From NCBI GenBank assembly GCA_003134995.1, contig PLDC01000022.1, positions 62,001 through 126,000 on the forward strand: a stretch of DNA of 64,000 bases, in the 5' to 3' direction. The stretch comes from Acidobacteriaceae bacterium (GTDB lineage: Bacteria > Acidobacteriota > Terriglobia > Terriglobales > Acidobacteriaceae). Position 1 is the first letter of the stretch. Every line of letters starts with the position of its first letter. Under the pieces are notes generated by a model. It ran no database searches. It was not told the origin of the DNA and worked only from the letters and a program-made list of their open reading frames with translations. Position numbers and translations under genes: made by a program. This document shows, in pieces, positions 17,751 through 25,477 of the stretch.

Positions 17751-18383
17751 TCACCTCCCGCTCGCAGTGGCTTCAAGTTCTTTGATCGCCAATTTCAATT
17801 CTCGTATCAGCCGGTTGGGCTTACGCCGAAGAAATTCCTCGAGCAAAGCACCGTAATACCAGAGTGTTCCTTCGCGGCCGCCAGTGAACCGCGCCCACAC
17901 GGATTCTCCGACTTCGCGATAGTCGGAAAGGATGGAGCGCACGTTGTTCAGTTTGTCCGCGGCGGAAACCAGCCGGGTTTCCGCATCGGCTGTCTTCAAG
18001 TGCCGGATGTAAGTTTCTTTCCGTTCACGCCACGGCGTCTTGGGATACGTATCGGAATCGGTGCAGCCATCCACAATTTTCGCCACACGAGACCCGAACC
18101 GGCGCCGGACTTCTTTCAGCATGGGTGCGCCGCCGCAGTCTTCGACTACGTCGTGCAGCAGCGCCGCGATCGCCAGATCTTCGTCCCCGCCAAACTCCAG
18201 CACCAGCGAGGCGACTCCCATCAAATGCGCGATGTAAGGAATCGTCGAAGCTTTACGCGTTTGTCCAGCGTGCTTCTCCACCGCAAAATTAAATGCGCGC
18301 AGAAACCGCGGGCCAAGTTTTACCCCGTGCGAACCCCGTGTTCCCCGTGGTGAAGGTTTTTTTCCGGCACTCACTGTACTCAC
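17751..18383 (-). CDS. HD-domain hydrolase, SpoT-like (putative small alarmone hydrolase)
   Basis: 210 residues starting at GTG 18383, which overlaps the prfB stop (GTGA). The RelA/SpoT hydrolase pattern is seen: KHAGQTRKASTIPYIAHLMG, VASLVLEFGGDEDLAIAALL, HDVVED, FGSRVAKIVDGCTD and SAADKLNNVRSIL. No synthetase, TGS or ACT domain is present, so it may be a single-domain (p)ppGpp or related hydrolase like MESH1. That substrate is inferred. Residues about 8-22 (KKPSPRGTRGSHG) are encoded by a CACGGGG-type repeat and are probably not part of the original fold. Confidence 0.82.
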   Translation of the reverse strand: MSTVSAGKKPSPRGTRGSHGVKLGPRFLRAFNFAVEKHAGQTRKASTIPYIAHLMGVASLVLEFGGDEDLAIAALLHDVVEDCGGAPMLKEVRRRFGSRVAKIVDGCTDSDTYPKTPWRERKETYIRHLKTADAETRLVSAADKLNNVRSILSDYREVGESVWARFTGGREGTLWYYGALLEEFLRRKPNRLIRELKLAIKELEATASGR

Positions 18384-19481
18384 GATTTCTCCCCGCGCCG
18401 CGCCAACAAATACGCCCGAATGAACGGCTGCAAATCACCGTCGATCACGCGGTCTACGTCACCGACTTCCGTCTTGGTGCGGTGATCTTTAATCATGCGG
18501 TAAGGCTGCAGCACGTACGAGCGAATCTGCGATCCGAAGTCGTTGTCGAGTTTTGAGTCTTCAATTTTCTTCGTGGCGGCGCGCTTCTTCTCCATCTCGA
18601 ATTCGTAAAGCTTCGAGCGCAGCATGCTCATGGCACGTTCGCGATTCTTGTGCTGCGAGCGTTCATTCTGGCAACTGGCAACCAGACCGGTTGCGATGTG
18701 CGTGATGCGCACCGCTGAATCCGTCGTGTTCACATGCTGCCCGCCCTTGCCGCTCGACCGGTAAGTGTCCGTGCGAATGTCTTCCGGCTTGATGACCACT
18801 TCAATGCTATCGTCGATTTCTGGAGAAACATAAACGCTGGCAAACGAAGTATGCCGGCGTTTGGCCTGATCGAACGGCGAAATCCGCACCAGGCGGTGCA
18901 CGCCGATCTCGCTACTCAGCAATCCGTAGGCAAATTCGCCGTTTACGGCGAAGGTCGCCGACTTCAGCCCGGCTTCCTCGCCCGGCTGATAATCGTAGAG
19001 CACAGTCTCGAATCCCTGCCGCTCGGCCCAGCGCAGGTACATGCGCAGCAGCATGTCGGCCCAGTCCTGCGATTCGGTTCCACCCGCGCCCGGATGAATG
19101 GTCACAATCGCATTCAGCGCGTCGTTCGGGCCTGACAGCAGGGTTTCCGTTTCGAGCTTATCGATCAACTCACGCAGAGAGTCGATGTCGCGGCGCAATT
19201 CGCCCTCAACCTTTTCGCCTTCTTTTGCCAGGTCAAAGTAGGCTGCAATGTCGTCCGAACGGCGCGCGAGATCGGCGTCGGTGGTGAGCAAATGCTCCAG
19301 GCGCTTTTTTTCGCGCATCACCTGTTGCGAACGCTTCGGATCCGACCACAGATTCGGCTCGGCGGACTGTTTCTCGATTTCGGCTAGTTGCGGACGGAGC
19401 TTGTCCGCGTCAAAGATACTCCCGGAGTTCGCGGACCTTCTTGCTCAATGTTACGTATTCTTGTTCCAACTCTTGATTCAT
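18380..19481 (-). CDS. prfB: Peptide chain release factor 2, with programmed +1 frameshift
   Basis: RF2 recognises UGA/UAA and releases the chain through its GGQ loop. The gene begins at ATG 19481 (MNQELEQEYVTLSKKVRELR, then EYL) and meets an in-frame TGA at codon 24 (19412-19410). The context CTT-TGA-C after CGGGAG is the classic autoregulatory site; a +1 shift continues with DADKLRPQLAEIEKQ and reads to 18380, about 366 residues. Functional motifs are SPFDQAKRRHTSF (SPF anticodon-mimic) and SSGKGGQHVN (GGQ). The start overlaps the lnt stop as ATGA, so translation is coupled. Conventional callers would start it at 19321 and lose the N-terminus. Confidence 0.96.
19405..19428 (-). promoter_or_regulatory. 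prfB recoding site (SD-like CGGGAG, CTT TGA C)
   Basis: Minus-strand order: CGGGAG (internal Shine-Dalgarno-like), TAT, CTT, TGA, C. Slippage of tRNA-Leu from CUU to UUU, helped by the upstream SD-like motif and slow UGA decoding, lets RF2 levels control their own synthesis. The spacing agrees with the E. coli prototype; the SD-like part is weaker than AGGGGG. Confidence 0.92.
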
Positions 19482-21097
19482 GAGGATGTTTCTGCCTTCT
19501 CTTTTCCGCGGATTGCGAAGCGCGTGACCAGCGCCCCTGCTGAAATTATCGCACACAGCCAGCAGAACCAATCGCCGTGCCGCGTGTAGAACGTCGTTAC
19601 CGAGATGAGGGCATACGGAGCAACCAGCGCGCTCCGTTCTTTGCGCGGCAATCGCGCCACGATTCGCCCATAAGGATCGATCGAGGCCGTCACCCCGGTA
19701 TTCGTCGCGCTCAAAATCCAGCGGTCGTTCTCGATCGCGCGCATGCGCGTCTGATTCAGATGCTGCGCGTAGGCCCCGCTATCGCCGTACCAACCGTCAT
19801 TCGAAAGATTCACCAACACCTGCGCGCCTTGATTCGCGAACTCGCGCACTTCGCCTGGAAACACAGACTCGTAGCAGATGAAAACTCCCAGCCGCGTGCT
19901 GCCCGCGTCAAGCGGCGCGCGCGACGCTCCCGATTGAAACTCGCCCACTTCTTTGGTCAAGCCTCCGGCAAACGAAAACAGCTGCGGAAATGGCAAGTAT
20001 TCTCCGAAGGGCACGAGATGCACTTTGTCGTATCGCGCAGTCCAATCGCCAGTAGGACTGAGGAGCGCCGCCGAATTGAATATCTGCGAAGCTGACTTGC
20101 CGCCTTGCATCGCAGGCGTGCTGCCAATCGCGCCCGTCACTACCCAGGTATGCGTTGCTCGAGCCATCTCGCTAAGCGGATTGCGGAACAGCGGATCGCT
20201 CGCGAAAAAAGGCGCAGGAGATTCAGGCCAAACGATGAAATCAACTTTGCCGTGCGTTGAGTCAGGAGGGGATGAATCGGCAGCTACAGTCTTAGCGGAC
20301 AGATCAGTTAGTTCGCGAAGTGTGCGTTCGAACGCATCGCGCGTCCAGTTGGCTTGCGCCGGAATATTTTCCTGCACCAGCAGCGCGGCGTGATCCGCCG
20401 GCAGCGCGGGAGCCTCCACCAGCCTACCCGCTTGAAGCACCGCAGCCGCCGCCACCGAGGCGATCAGCAAAGTGCGGCGCTTTTTTCGCGGCACCAGAAA
20501 TGCCGCCGCGACCGCAACATTCACCAGCATGATCTCGAACGAGACTCCGTAGACCCCCGTCCAGGTGGTGATGCGGCTCAGCGAAATATTATCTACCTGC
20601 GCCGTTCCCAGCAGGTTCCACGGAAAGCCGGTCACACGTGTCCGCGCCAACTCCACCGCGACCCACAGAAACGGTGCGGCCACGAGTGCGCGGCGGTTGT
20701 CCCGGCCGGAGTCAACCGCGAGGCTCAACAGCAAACCAAACAGCCCGTGATAAAGCCCTAGATAAAGACAGAAGAGAAACAGAGCCAGCAGAGCCAGCGG
20801 CACGCTCAGGCCGCCATACTCGTGCATGGTGTTGTAAATCCAGTAGCATGTGCCCGCATACCAGATAATTCCTGAAACGTACGCGAGCAGGAACGCCTGC
20901 CCCGGTTTCGCTGCCTGAAGATTAATTGCGCCGTCGATCTCCAGCGCCCCCGCCGGCCGCGCTCGCAAAAGCGCGACGATCAGCGGCGCGAACGCGACCC
21001 ACGATAAAACGTAAAGCCCGGGAAGCGGGAAAATCAGAACCTGCAACAGCGATGAGAGACCTACTAGCAACCAGGCGCTTGGATGAATTTGCCGCAC
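19478..21097 (-). CDS. lnt: Apolipoprotein N-acyltransferase
   Basis: Transfers the third acyl chain to lipoproteins at the inner membrane. An N-terminal bundle of about seven membrane helices (AWLLVGLSSLLQVLIFPLPG, FLFCLYLGLYHGLFGLLLSL) precedes a nitrilase domain with the catalytic Glu (DFIVWPESPAPFF), Lys (RYDKVHLVPFGEYLPFP) and Cys (GVFICYESVFPGEVREFA), then NLSNDGWYG. The frame is open to ATG 21184, but that would overlap the previous gene by 50 nt and its extra residues (LLRTENRELRT) are encoded by a CAGTTCTC repeat. GTG 21097 gives a normal length (539 residues). The exact start is uncertain. Confidence 0.93.
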   Translation of the reverse strand: MRQIHPSAWLLVGLSSLLQVLIFPLPGLYVLSWVAFAPLIVALLRARPAGALEIDGAINLQAAKPGQAFLLAYVSGIIWYAGTCYWIYNTMHEYGGLSVPLALLALFLFCLYLGLYHGLFGLLLSLAVDSGRDNRRALVAAPFLWVAVELARTRVTGFPWNLLGTAQVDNISLSRITTWTGVYGVSFEIMLVNVAVAAAFLVPRKKRRTLLIASVAAAAVLQAGRLVEAPALPADHAALLVQENIPAQANWTRDAFERTLRELTDLSAKTVAADSSPPDSTHGKVDFIVWPESPAPFFASDPLFRNPLSEMARATHTWVVTGAIGSTPAMQGGKSASQIFNSAALLSPTGDWTARYDKVHLVPFGEYLPFPQLFSFAGGLTKEVGEFQSGASRAPLDAGSTRLGVFICYESVFPGEVREFANQGAQVLVNLSNDGWYGDSGAYAQHLNQTRMRAIENDRWILSATNTGVTASIDPYGRIVARLPRKERSALVAPYALISVTTFYTRHGDWFCWLCAIISAGALVTRFAIRGKEKAETSS

Positions 21098-21104
21098 CGT
21101 CAAG

Positions 21105-21146
21105 AATAACAAAACAGTTCTCAGTTCTCGGTTCTCAGTTCTCAGC
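21105..21146. repeat. CAGTTCTC / GGTTCTCA tandem array
   Basis: About four imperfect 8-10 bp units (ACAGTTCTCAGTTCTCGGTT, CTCAGTTCTCAGC) straddle the end of the P-loop gene and the upstream end of the lnt frame. Confidence 0.55.
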
Positions 21147-21758
21147 AGCCATCTCAGCGATGCGGCTGCGCACGAACTCCACAATCTCCGCCGTCACGTA
21201 AGGCGGAGGCGAGATTCGAAACACTGGCCGCTCCGCCACCGGCTTCAACGAAACGCCCTGCCACGCCGATCCTCCGGCATGCAACCCATCGTGGAGAATC
21301 ACCGCGCCAGCGCGGTCCAGAAATTCCCGCGCCGAATTCTTAAAGTCTTCAGTCCCGGGATCGAGCACCGTCAGATACAAATCCGGCCGCAGGAACTTCA
21401 ACACGCTGTTCGACTCCACCATCACATGGCGCGAATGCTCCAGCCGCTGTCGCAGCGACGGCATAGCCTCGGCCAGCCTGCCCTGCTCGGTGCGCACCCA
21501 CAACGCTCGCGCGGCGCCCGCCACAAGAAAGCGCGACGTATCCGATTCACCTCCTCGATCTTTCTCTTCGGTAATCGCCCAGGTGTGATCAGTCGTCGCG
21601 CAGTCGCACGGCGCTCCATTGGCGGAGCAAACCCCATGTCCGTACTGCGTGATCTTTACGGCAGTCCAATCGTATTCGCGCAGCGCAGAAATCAGCCCAG
21701 CAACCACGCTGGTCTTGCCCACGCTCCGCGAATGCCCGCCAATCACCACGATTGCCAT
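21135..21758 (-). CDS. P-loop NTPase of unknown role (MobB/dethiobiotin-synthase-like)
   Basis: 207 residues beginning MAIVVIGGHSRSVGKTSVVA, a deviant Walker A with GKTS like those of MobB, BioD and CobB. Further features are DWTAVKITQYGHGVCS, a cysteine-containing stretch GVCSANGAPCDCATTDH near residue 43-60 that could bind metal, and HVMVESNSVLKFLRPDLYL (Walker B-like, VES). The overall pattern is MobB-like, but no other molybdenum cofactor gene is near. It sits between lpxD and lnt, two envelope genes, so a different substrate is possible. Confidence 0.7.
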   Translation of the reverse strand: MAIVVIGGHSRSVGKTSVVAGLISALREYDWTAVKITQYGHGVCSANGAPCDCATTDHTWAITEEKDRGGESDTSRFLVAGAARALWVRTEQGRLAEAMPSLRQRLEHSRHVMVESNSVLKFLRPDLYLTVLDPGTEDFKNSAREFLDRAGAVILHDGLHAGGSAWQGVSLKPVAERPVFRISPPPYVTAEIVEFVRSRIAEMAAEN

Positions 21759-21763
21759 AAATT

Positions 21764-21815
21764 CGGCTTCCGGCTTTCGGCTCCCGGCAACGCAATAGCC
21801 GGAAGCCGGAAGCCG
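21764..21815. repeat. Inverted CGGCTTCCGGC / GCCGGAAGCCG array
   Basis: TTCGGCTTCCGGCTTTCGGC followed by TCCCGGC is mirrored by GCCGGAAGCCGGAAGCCGC after about 9 bp, filling the 57-bp gap between lpxD and the P-loop gene. It would fold into a strong hairpin. Confidence 0.6.
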
Positions 21816-22811
21816 CTATTTCTTCGACAGCCGCGCCAGCGCCGCCAACTGCTTCAAATACTGGCGCACCGGCTGCGCCGGAGTTCCCCAGAACGCAACA
21901 CCCTTGCCGCGCAAAACTTTATTCGGCAGCACACCACCTTGCCCGCCCAGCATCACTCCCTCTTCAATGCGCGCATGTTCGCCAATGCCGACCTGTCCTC
22001 CGAGCACGACATCGTTCTCAATCACAATGCTGCCGGAAAGGCCGGTCTGCGCCGCGATCACAACATTTTCGCCAAGGCGGCAGTTGTGGCCGATGTGCAC
22101 CAGGTTGTCGATCTTCGTTCCGCGGCCAATGCGAGTTTCATCGAGCGCCCCGCGATCGATGGTCGTGTTAGCGCCAATCTCTACGTCGTCTTCGATCTCG
22201 AGCCTGCCGACTTGCGGAAATTTCTCATAGCGTCCGCTCTTCGCATCGCGAACATATCCGAACCCATCACTCCCCAAAACCGCGCCCGCATGCACAATCA
22301 CGCGATCGCCTAATGTGCTCCCGGGATAAATCGTAACCTGCGGATAAATTTCGCACTCCCGCCCAATCTTCACTCCGCGCCCAATCGAGCACCCAGCGCC
22401 GATCCGCGTGCCCTCGCCGATTTCCGCATCCTTCGCAATGACCGCGCGTTCCTCGACCACGACACCCTCACCAAGGCGAGCAGAAGCATGCACAACCGCC
22501 CTCTCACGCACACCGGCGTCAAGCCCTTCGCGCTCCCGCAGAAACTTCGCAGCACGCGCAAATGCCAGCTTCGGATGCCGACAGATCAGCAGCGGCTTCC
22601 GCGCCCCAGACTTCCCCGCCGCAAACTCTCCCGTGATTACCGCCCCCGCGCCACACTCCAGCGCGCGCGCCAGATACTTTTCGTCCTCCACAAACACCAG
22701 ATCCTGCCGCGAAGCCGATCCAATGCTCGCCAGGCCGCCCACCTCGACACTACCATCCCCTTCGACGCGAGCTTCAACCGCCTCGGCGATCTGCTGCAGC
22801 GAGCGCTTCAT
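21816..22811 (-). CDS. lpxD: UDP-3-O-acylglucosamine N-acyltransferase (lipid A)
   Basis: Adds the N-linked hydroxyacyl chain in lipid A synthesis. 331 residues from ATG 22811 (GGGAG upstream; an in-frame ATG at 22841 adds ten unlikely residues). An N-terminal uridine-binding domain (MKRSLQQIAEAVEARVEGDG, GLASIGSASRQDLVFVEDEK) is followed by a left-handed beta-helix of hexapeptide repeats (ARLGEGVVVEERAVIAKDAE...). The catalytic His lies in NLVHIGHNCRLGENV, and DGFGYV and GVLPNKV are conserved LpxD pieces. This shows an LPS-type outer membrane. Other lpx genes are not in the window. Confidence 0.95.
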   Translation of the reverse strand: MKRSLQQIAEAVEARVEGDGSVEVGGLASIGSASRQDLVFVEDEKYLARALECGAGAVITGEFAAGKSGARKPLLICRHPKLAFARAAKFLREREGLDAGVRERAVVHASARLGEGVVVEERAVIAKDAEIGEGTRIGAGCSIGRGVKIGRECEIYPQVTIYPGSTLGDRVIVHAGAVLGSDGFGYVRDAKSGRYEKFPQVGRLEIEDDVEIGANTTIDRGALDETRIGRGTKIDNLVHIGHNCRLGENVVIAAQTGLSGSIVIENDVVLGGQVGIGEHARIEEGVMLGGQGGVLPNKVLRGKGVAFWGTPAQPVRQYLKQLAALARLSKK

Positions 22812-22904
22812 CGCTCCCACTCTATAGCAGACCACGCACATGACGAAAGTGCTTGGCCGACGGCACTGCTGCCTTGGGCCGCTCCGCCAGCCTACAATGA
22901 ATGT

Positions 22905-23048
22905 ATGGAAAGAAAAATCTTCTGGATGACCTTCACGGTGCTAGGCCTGCTAGCGGATTTTCTGCTGCCCCTCTGGTGGGCCCTGGGATCGACCATCCCC
23001 ATTCTCTACGTCTCATGGTGGGTCGCCTACCGCAGCGACTGGTTCTGA
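22905..23048 (+). CDS. Small two-helix membrane protein
   Basis: A 47-residue frame, MERKIFWMTFTVLGLLADFL then LPLWWALGSTIPILYVSWWV and a YRSDWF tail. It has two hydrophobic stretches separated by a short turn and a Trp-rich second helix. It lies alone between the divergent lpxD gene and a convergent lipoprotein gene. No clear ribosome site precedes ATG 22905. Composition and an orderly positive-inside start favour a real protein; I know no family. Confidence 0.5.
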   Translation: MERKIFWMTFTVLGLLADFLLPLWWALGSTIPILYVSWWVAYRSDWF

Positions 23049-23073
23049 ATTAGCAAGTTCTGAATCCGCAATC

Positions 23074-23583
23074 TCACGTCGTGGACATGGTCATCGTAAA
23101 GCTGCCGGTCGTGTCACTACAGCCGGTAGGTGTGCCGCCGCCGGTAAACGTCCAGTCGCCGGTTACCGACCCGCTGGTAAGCGTAATCGTATTACTACCC
23201 GTCTGCCCGGTCTCGGACGCGACTCCAACTAACGGCCCAGTGAGCATAAGAGTGTTGCCTCCAGACGGTATTGTGTACGTAAAAGTGCCCGTCACGGCCA
23301 GGGTGGACTGATCAAAATTGAAGTTCGTAAGCGAGCCGACGGGCACCACAACGAGGGGGAAACAACTCCCGCTATCGTTAGTAAGAAATTGAAAAGGGCC
23401 CGGCGTCAGCGACCCGTTCCCGTTGAAACTGAACTGCGTGACAAAGCTGAACCCGGACGCTTGGCCCTTACCCCCGAGCAACTGCGCCTGCCAGATCGCT
23501 CCTGGCGCCTCCTGAACCGTCGTACTGTTGCTGCAGCCGTTCAGCAGGAGCGCGGCCGCCATCAGAATTGCAACTGCCTTCAT
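23074..23583 (-). CDS. Putative lipoprotein, beta-rich
   Basis: 169 residues from ATG 23583 with GAAGGGAAA upstream. The N-terminus is a lipoprotein signal (MKAVAILMAAALLLNGC) with lipobox LNGC. The mature part is short beta strands rich in Gly, Thr and Ser (GFSFVTQFSFNGNGSLTPGP, FTYTIPSGGNTLMLTGPL, SGSVTGDWTFTGGG) and two cysteines. Similar small lipoproteins are numerous in Terriglobia; no function is assigned. Confidence 0.75.
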   Translation of the reverse strand: MKAVAILMAAALLLNGCSNSTTVQEAPGAIWQAQLLGGKGQASGFSFVTQFSFNGNGSLTPGPFQFLTNDSGSCFPLVVVPVGSLTNFNFDQSTLAVTGTFTYTIPSGGNTLMLTGPLVGVASETGQTGSNTITLTSGSVTGDWTFTGGGTPTGCSDTTGSFTMTMSTT

Positions 23584-23728
23584 GAATTTCCCTTCAGGTT
23601 TGAATCGATAGAATTCTACGCGAGATTTCCCTTGCAAGATTATAGAGATGCACCCTTGCCGGTCAATGGATGCAAGCCAGGGCAACGATTCCCGTGGTAG
23701 ATTGGAAGTCGTCCGGAGAAACGACTCT

Positions 23729-24172
23729 ATGTTCTTACAGCCCGTCGTACGATGCAAAAACCCAGACTGCACCACGCCCTCTGCAGCACGGATTCGCCTG
23801 CCTTACCCAAACCCGCCGCGCATCGGAGCGACTCCGCCCGACTGGCCGCAGAACGATTGGAAACTGCGCCTGATCTGCCGCGAGTGCGACCATTGGTATG
23901 TCTACGAGAAAAAAGATGTACAATGGGCGCCGTTTTCCTATCCTCTCGCGGACCACAGCGGCCTCGATTTCTGGAGCGTCGAACTCGAGTGCGCCGCACC
24001 CAATTGCGGATCGCGCACCCGCTGGCACGTCCTCGATAACAGCCAGTTGTCAGAAACAGAATTGCTGGAATTCGTCCTGCGCGCCGACCCAGTCGTAGTC
24101 TGCGAAAACGGCCACCCGCTCTCGCTCGCTGGAGTAGGGTCAAGCTCTGCGCAGAAAGCGATGTCGGTTTAG
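23729..24172 (+). CDS. Zinc-ribbon-like protein of unknown function
   Basis: 147 residues from ATG 23729, with GGAGAA 10 nt upstream. Cysteine pairs are regularly placed: CKNPDC (residues about 9-14), LICRECDHWYVY, ECAAPNCGSRTRWHV and VVVCENGHPLSL. This suggests two treble-clef or ribbon zinc sites. The rest is mixed alpha/beta without a signal peptide. No family recognised; a nucleic-acid or protein-binding role is only a guess from the zinc knuckles. Confidence 0.65.
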   Translation: MFLQPVVRCKNPDCTTPSAARIRLPYPNPPRIGATPPDWPQNDWKLRLICRECDHWYVYEKKDVQWAPFSYPLADHSGLDFWSVELECAAPNCGSRTRWHVLDNSQLSETELLEFVLRADPVVVCENGHPLSLAGVGSSSAQKAMSV

Positions 24173-24204
24173 TCGTTAGCCGCGCCGAGCGGCCCATCAC
24201 ACAC

Positions 24205-24275
24205 TGTCATCCTGGGCGGAGCAAGTGCTTGCGCGCCAAGCGCAAGCATTTGCGGAGTCGAAGGACCCCGACAAG
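24205..24275. repeat. Stem-loop element of the TGTCATCCTG...GGAGTCGAAGGA family, copy 1
   Basis: Borders TGTCATCCTGGGCGGA and GCGGAGTCGAAGGACC enclose a 14-bp hairpin: GCAAGTGCTTGCGC (24221-24234), loop GCCAA, GCGCAAGCATTTGC (24240-24253), perfect except for one G-T wobble. Confidence 0.7.
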
Positions 24276-24331
24276 TCCGGAAACCTTAACGAAAGCTTCA
24301 AGGCATTCGCCTGGTGAAGCGGCGCTCAACC

Positions 24332-24505
24332 TCAAACTCGCGACCGGCCGACCATCCCAAAAATAATCAAAACAATCGAGAGTCCGATCAGGAAGCCAGC
24401 GGCAAACTCCGAATATCTCGCATGCGCGAACAACCGCACCAGAAGTCCTGCCGCCAAAGCAAGCAATCCCACCCGTACAAATACATTCATCCTGCGCCCA
24501 GCCAT
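24332..24505 (-). CDS. Small two-helix membrane protein
   Basis: 57 residues from ATG 24505, preceded by CAGGAGGGTGG, a near-perfect ribosome site. MAGRRMNVFV is followed by helix VGLLALAAGLLVRLF and a second helix AAGFLIGLSIVLIIFGMV, ending GRSRV. The strong Shine-Dalgarno and basic ends support expression. Family unknown. It is downstream of the broken ParE gene on the same strand. Confidence 0.6.
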   Translation of the reverse strand: MAGRRMNVFVRVGLLALAAGLLVRLFAHARYSEFAAGFLIGLSIVLIIFGMVGRSRV

Positions 24506-24557
24506 CCACCCTCCTGAAAAATATTCCCCAACCGACTCAGGACCGGACGTCCCTCCC

Positions 24558-24602
24558 GCCGGCCGCTTCGCTAAACGAAGTGGCTGCGGAGTCGAAGGAC
24601 CG
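24558..24602. repeat. Stem-loop element, copy 2 (right half only)
   Basis: GCCGCTTCG (24562-24570), loop CTAAA, CGAAGTGGC (24576-24584) gives a 9-bp hairpin with one G-T wobble, followed by the family border TGCGGAGTCGAAGGACCGC. The left border TGTCATCCTG is missing. Confidence 0.6.
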
Positions 24603-24606
24603 CAAT

Positions 24607-24860
24607 TTAGCAAGTAGTCGAAGTGCGCCGCTCAATCGCCGCGATCACAACTTGTCTCCGTTCGAGCACAACTTCGAACAGGATCCGCCAATTGCCCACG
24701 CGGCGGCGGAAGCCAGGAAGGCCCTGAAGCTTGCGGATATCCCCTTGAAATGGGTTTTGCTCCATCTCCGCAAGGCAGCCAGAATGCGCGTCTTGTCGCC
24801 CGCCGGAATTCGCTTAAGAGACTTTCTTGCGGGACCGGCGAGGACGACGGTCCATTCCAT
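24607..24860 (-). pseudogene. ParE/RelE-like toxin gene disrupted by a frameshift
   Basis: From ATG 24860 the frame reads MEWTVVLAGPARKSLKRIP then AGDKTRILAAL, a normal ParE N-terminus, and then turns into non-family sequence. Moving one base at about 24768-24775 restores the family: EMEQNPFQGDIRKLQGLPGF, RRRVGNWRILFEVVL, RRQVVIAAIERRTSTTC, stop at 24607. This is the conserved RVGNWRILFEV core. So a one-base loss (or two-base gain) broke the toxin, or the assembly has an error. The start overlaps the antitoxin gene by 47 nt. Confidence 0.82.
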
Positions 24861-25098
24861 TGATGTACTCCTGTAGCGTCACAGAATCGCCGCGCCGGTA
24901 GGCGGCCATTCCACTGCGATAGGCGCGGGCCTCGGCGGCCGTCGGCATTTCCACAGGGATCAGCCGCGCCGACAAATACACCCGCAGCGCCTCCCGCACC
25001 AACTCCGAGCGCGTCCGGTGCTCTGCCTTCATGGCACGGTCGATTTCCTTCGCCATCGCCGGCGGCAGGGAAACCGTGAATGTCGTGCTCTCTCGCAT
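24814..25098 (-). CDS. ParD-like ribbon-helix-helix antitoxin
   Basis: 94 residues: RHH segment STTFTVSLPPAMAKEIDRAM, then HRTRSELVREALRVYLSARL, with a C-terminal toxin-binding tail (MAAYRRGDSVTLQEYINGMD) and basic end. It precedes and overlaps the ParE-like gene, the usual parDE order. It should repress its own promoter; a 15-bp palindrome lies just upstream. The antitoxin frame is intact although its toxin is broken. Confidence 0.87.
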   Translation of the reverse strand: MRESTTFTVSLPPAMAKEIDRAMKAEHRTRSELVREALRVYLSARLIPVEMPTAAEARAYRSGMAAYRRGDSVTLQEYINGMDRRPRRSRKKVS

Positions 25099-25111
25099 AG
25101 TTGTTACTTTG

Positions 25112-25126
25112 TCATACTTAGTATGA
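25112..25126. promoter_or_regulatory. Palindromic operator upstream of parD-like gene
   Basis: TCATACT-T-AGTATGA (plus strand) lies 14-28 bp upstream of the ATG, next to a TATACT -10-like hexamer on the minus strand (about 25131-25136). The position suits autorepression by the RHH antitoxin. Confidence 0.6.
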
Positions 25127-25181
25127 GAGAGTATATCAGATAAACTTCCACCGTCCGCCCCGAGGGGAGTTCAAGCTGCGT

Positions 25182-25472
25182 TCACCGGGGAACGCGGACG
25201 CCCTTAAGCGAAAGCCACAGGAACGAGGCGGCGAGAGCAAGACTTAGAATTCCCATCGCTATCGAGGCTCTCGACCAATGCCTCTCAGGTGCCACTCGCC
25301 AGTACTCTCGGTAGATGGCCCAGTCCCTGTGGGTACGCCAGACTCCAACCCGATGTCCAAGCGAGCGCATCCTTCCCAACACGAGGAAGGCAAGACCGTT
25401 CGCTAGCGCGGCGAACACCACGGCCAAAGCAAAGAACGGCAGCCTGATACTCGAGAGCATCAGCCTAATCAC
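25182..25472 (-). CDS. Small membrane protein downstream of pspA
   Basis: 96 residues from GTG 25472 (GAGGGG about 10 nt upstream), starting 5 nt after the pspA stop. Two hydrophobic helices (RLPFFALAVVFAALANGLAF and ASIAMGILSLALAASFLWLS) flank a basic, aromatic central part (RTHRDWAIYREYWRVAPERH). Close spacing suggests cotranscription with pspA and a role at the membrane. No family recognised. Confidence 0.6.
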   Translation of the reverse strand: MIRLMLSSIRLPFFALAVVFAALANGLAFLVLGRMRSLGHRVGVWRTHRDWAIYREYWRVAPERHWSRASIAMGILSLALAASFLWLSLKGVRVPR

Positions 25473-25477
25473 GTTTG

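Noticed and set aside
21279-22313. Long plus-strand frame over the P-loop and lpxD genes
   Set aside because: It crosses two real genes antisense and its start is inside one of them.
24580-24876. Plus-strand frame of 98 codons
   Set aside because: Antisense to the ParE-like pseudogene, whose two halves match the toxin family.
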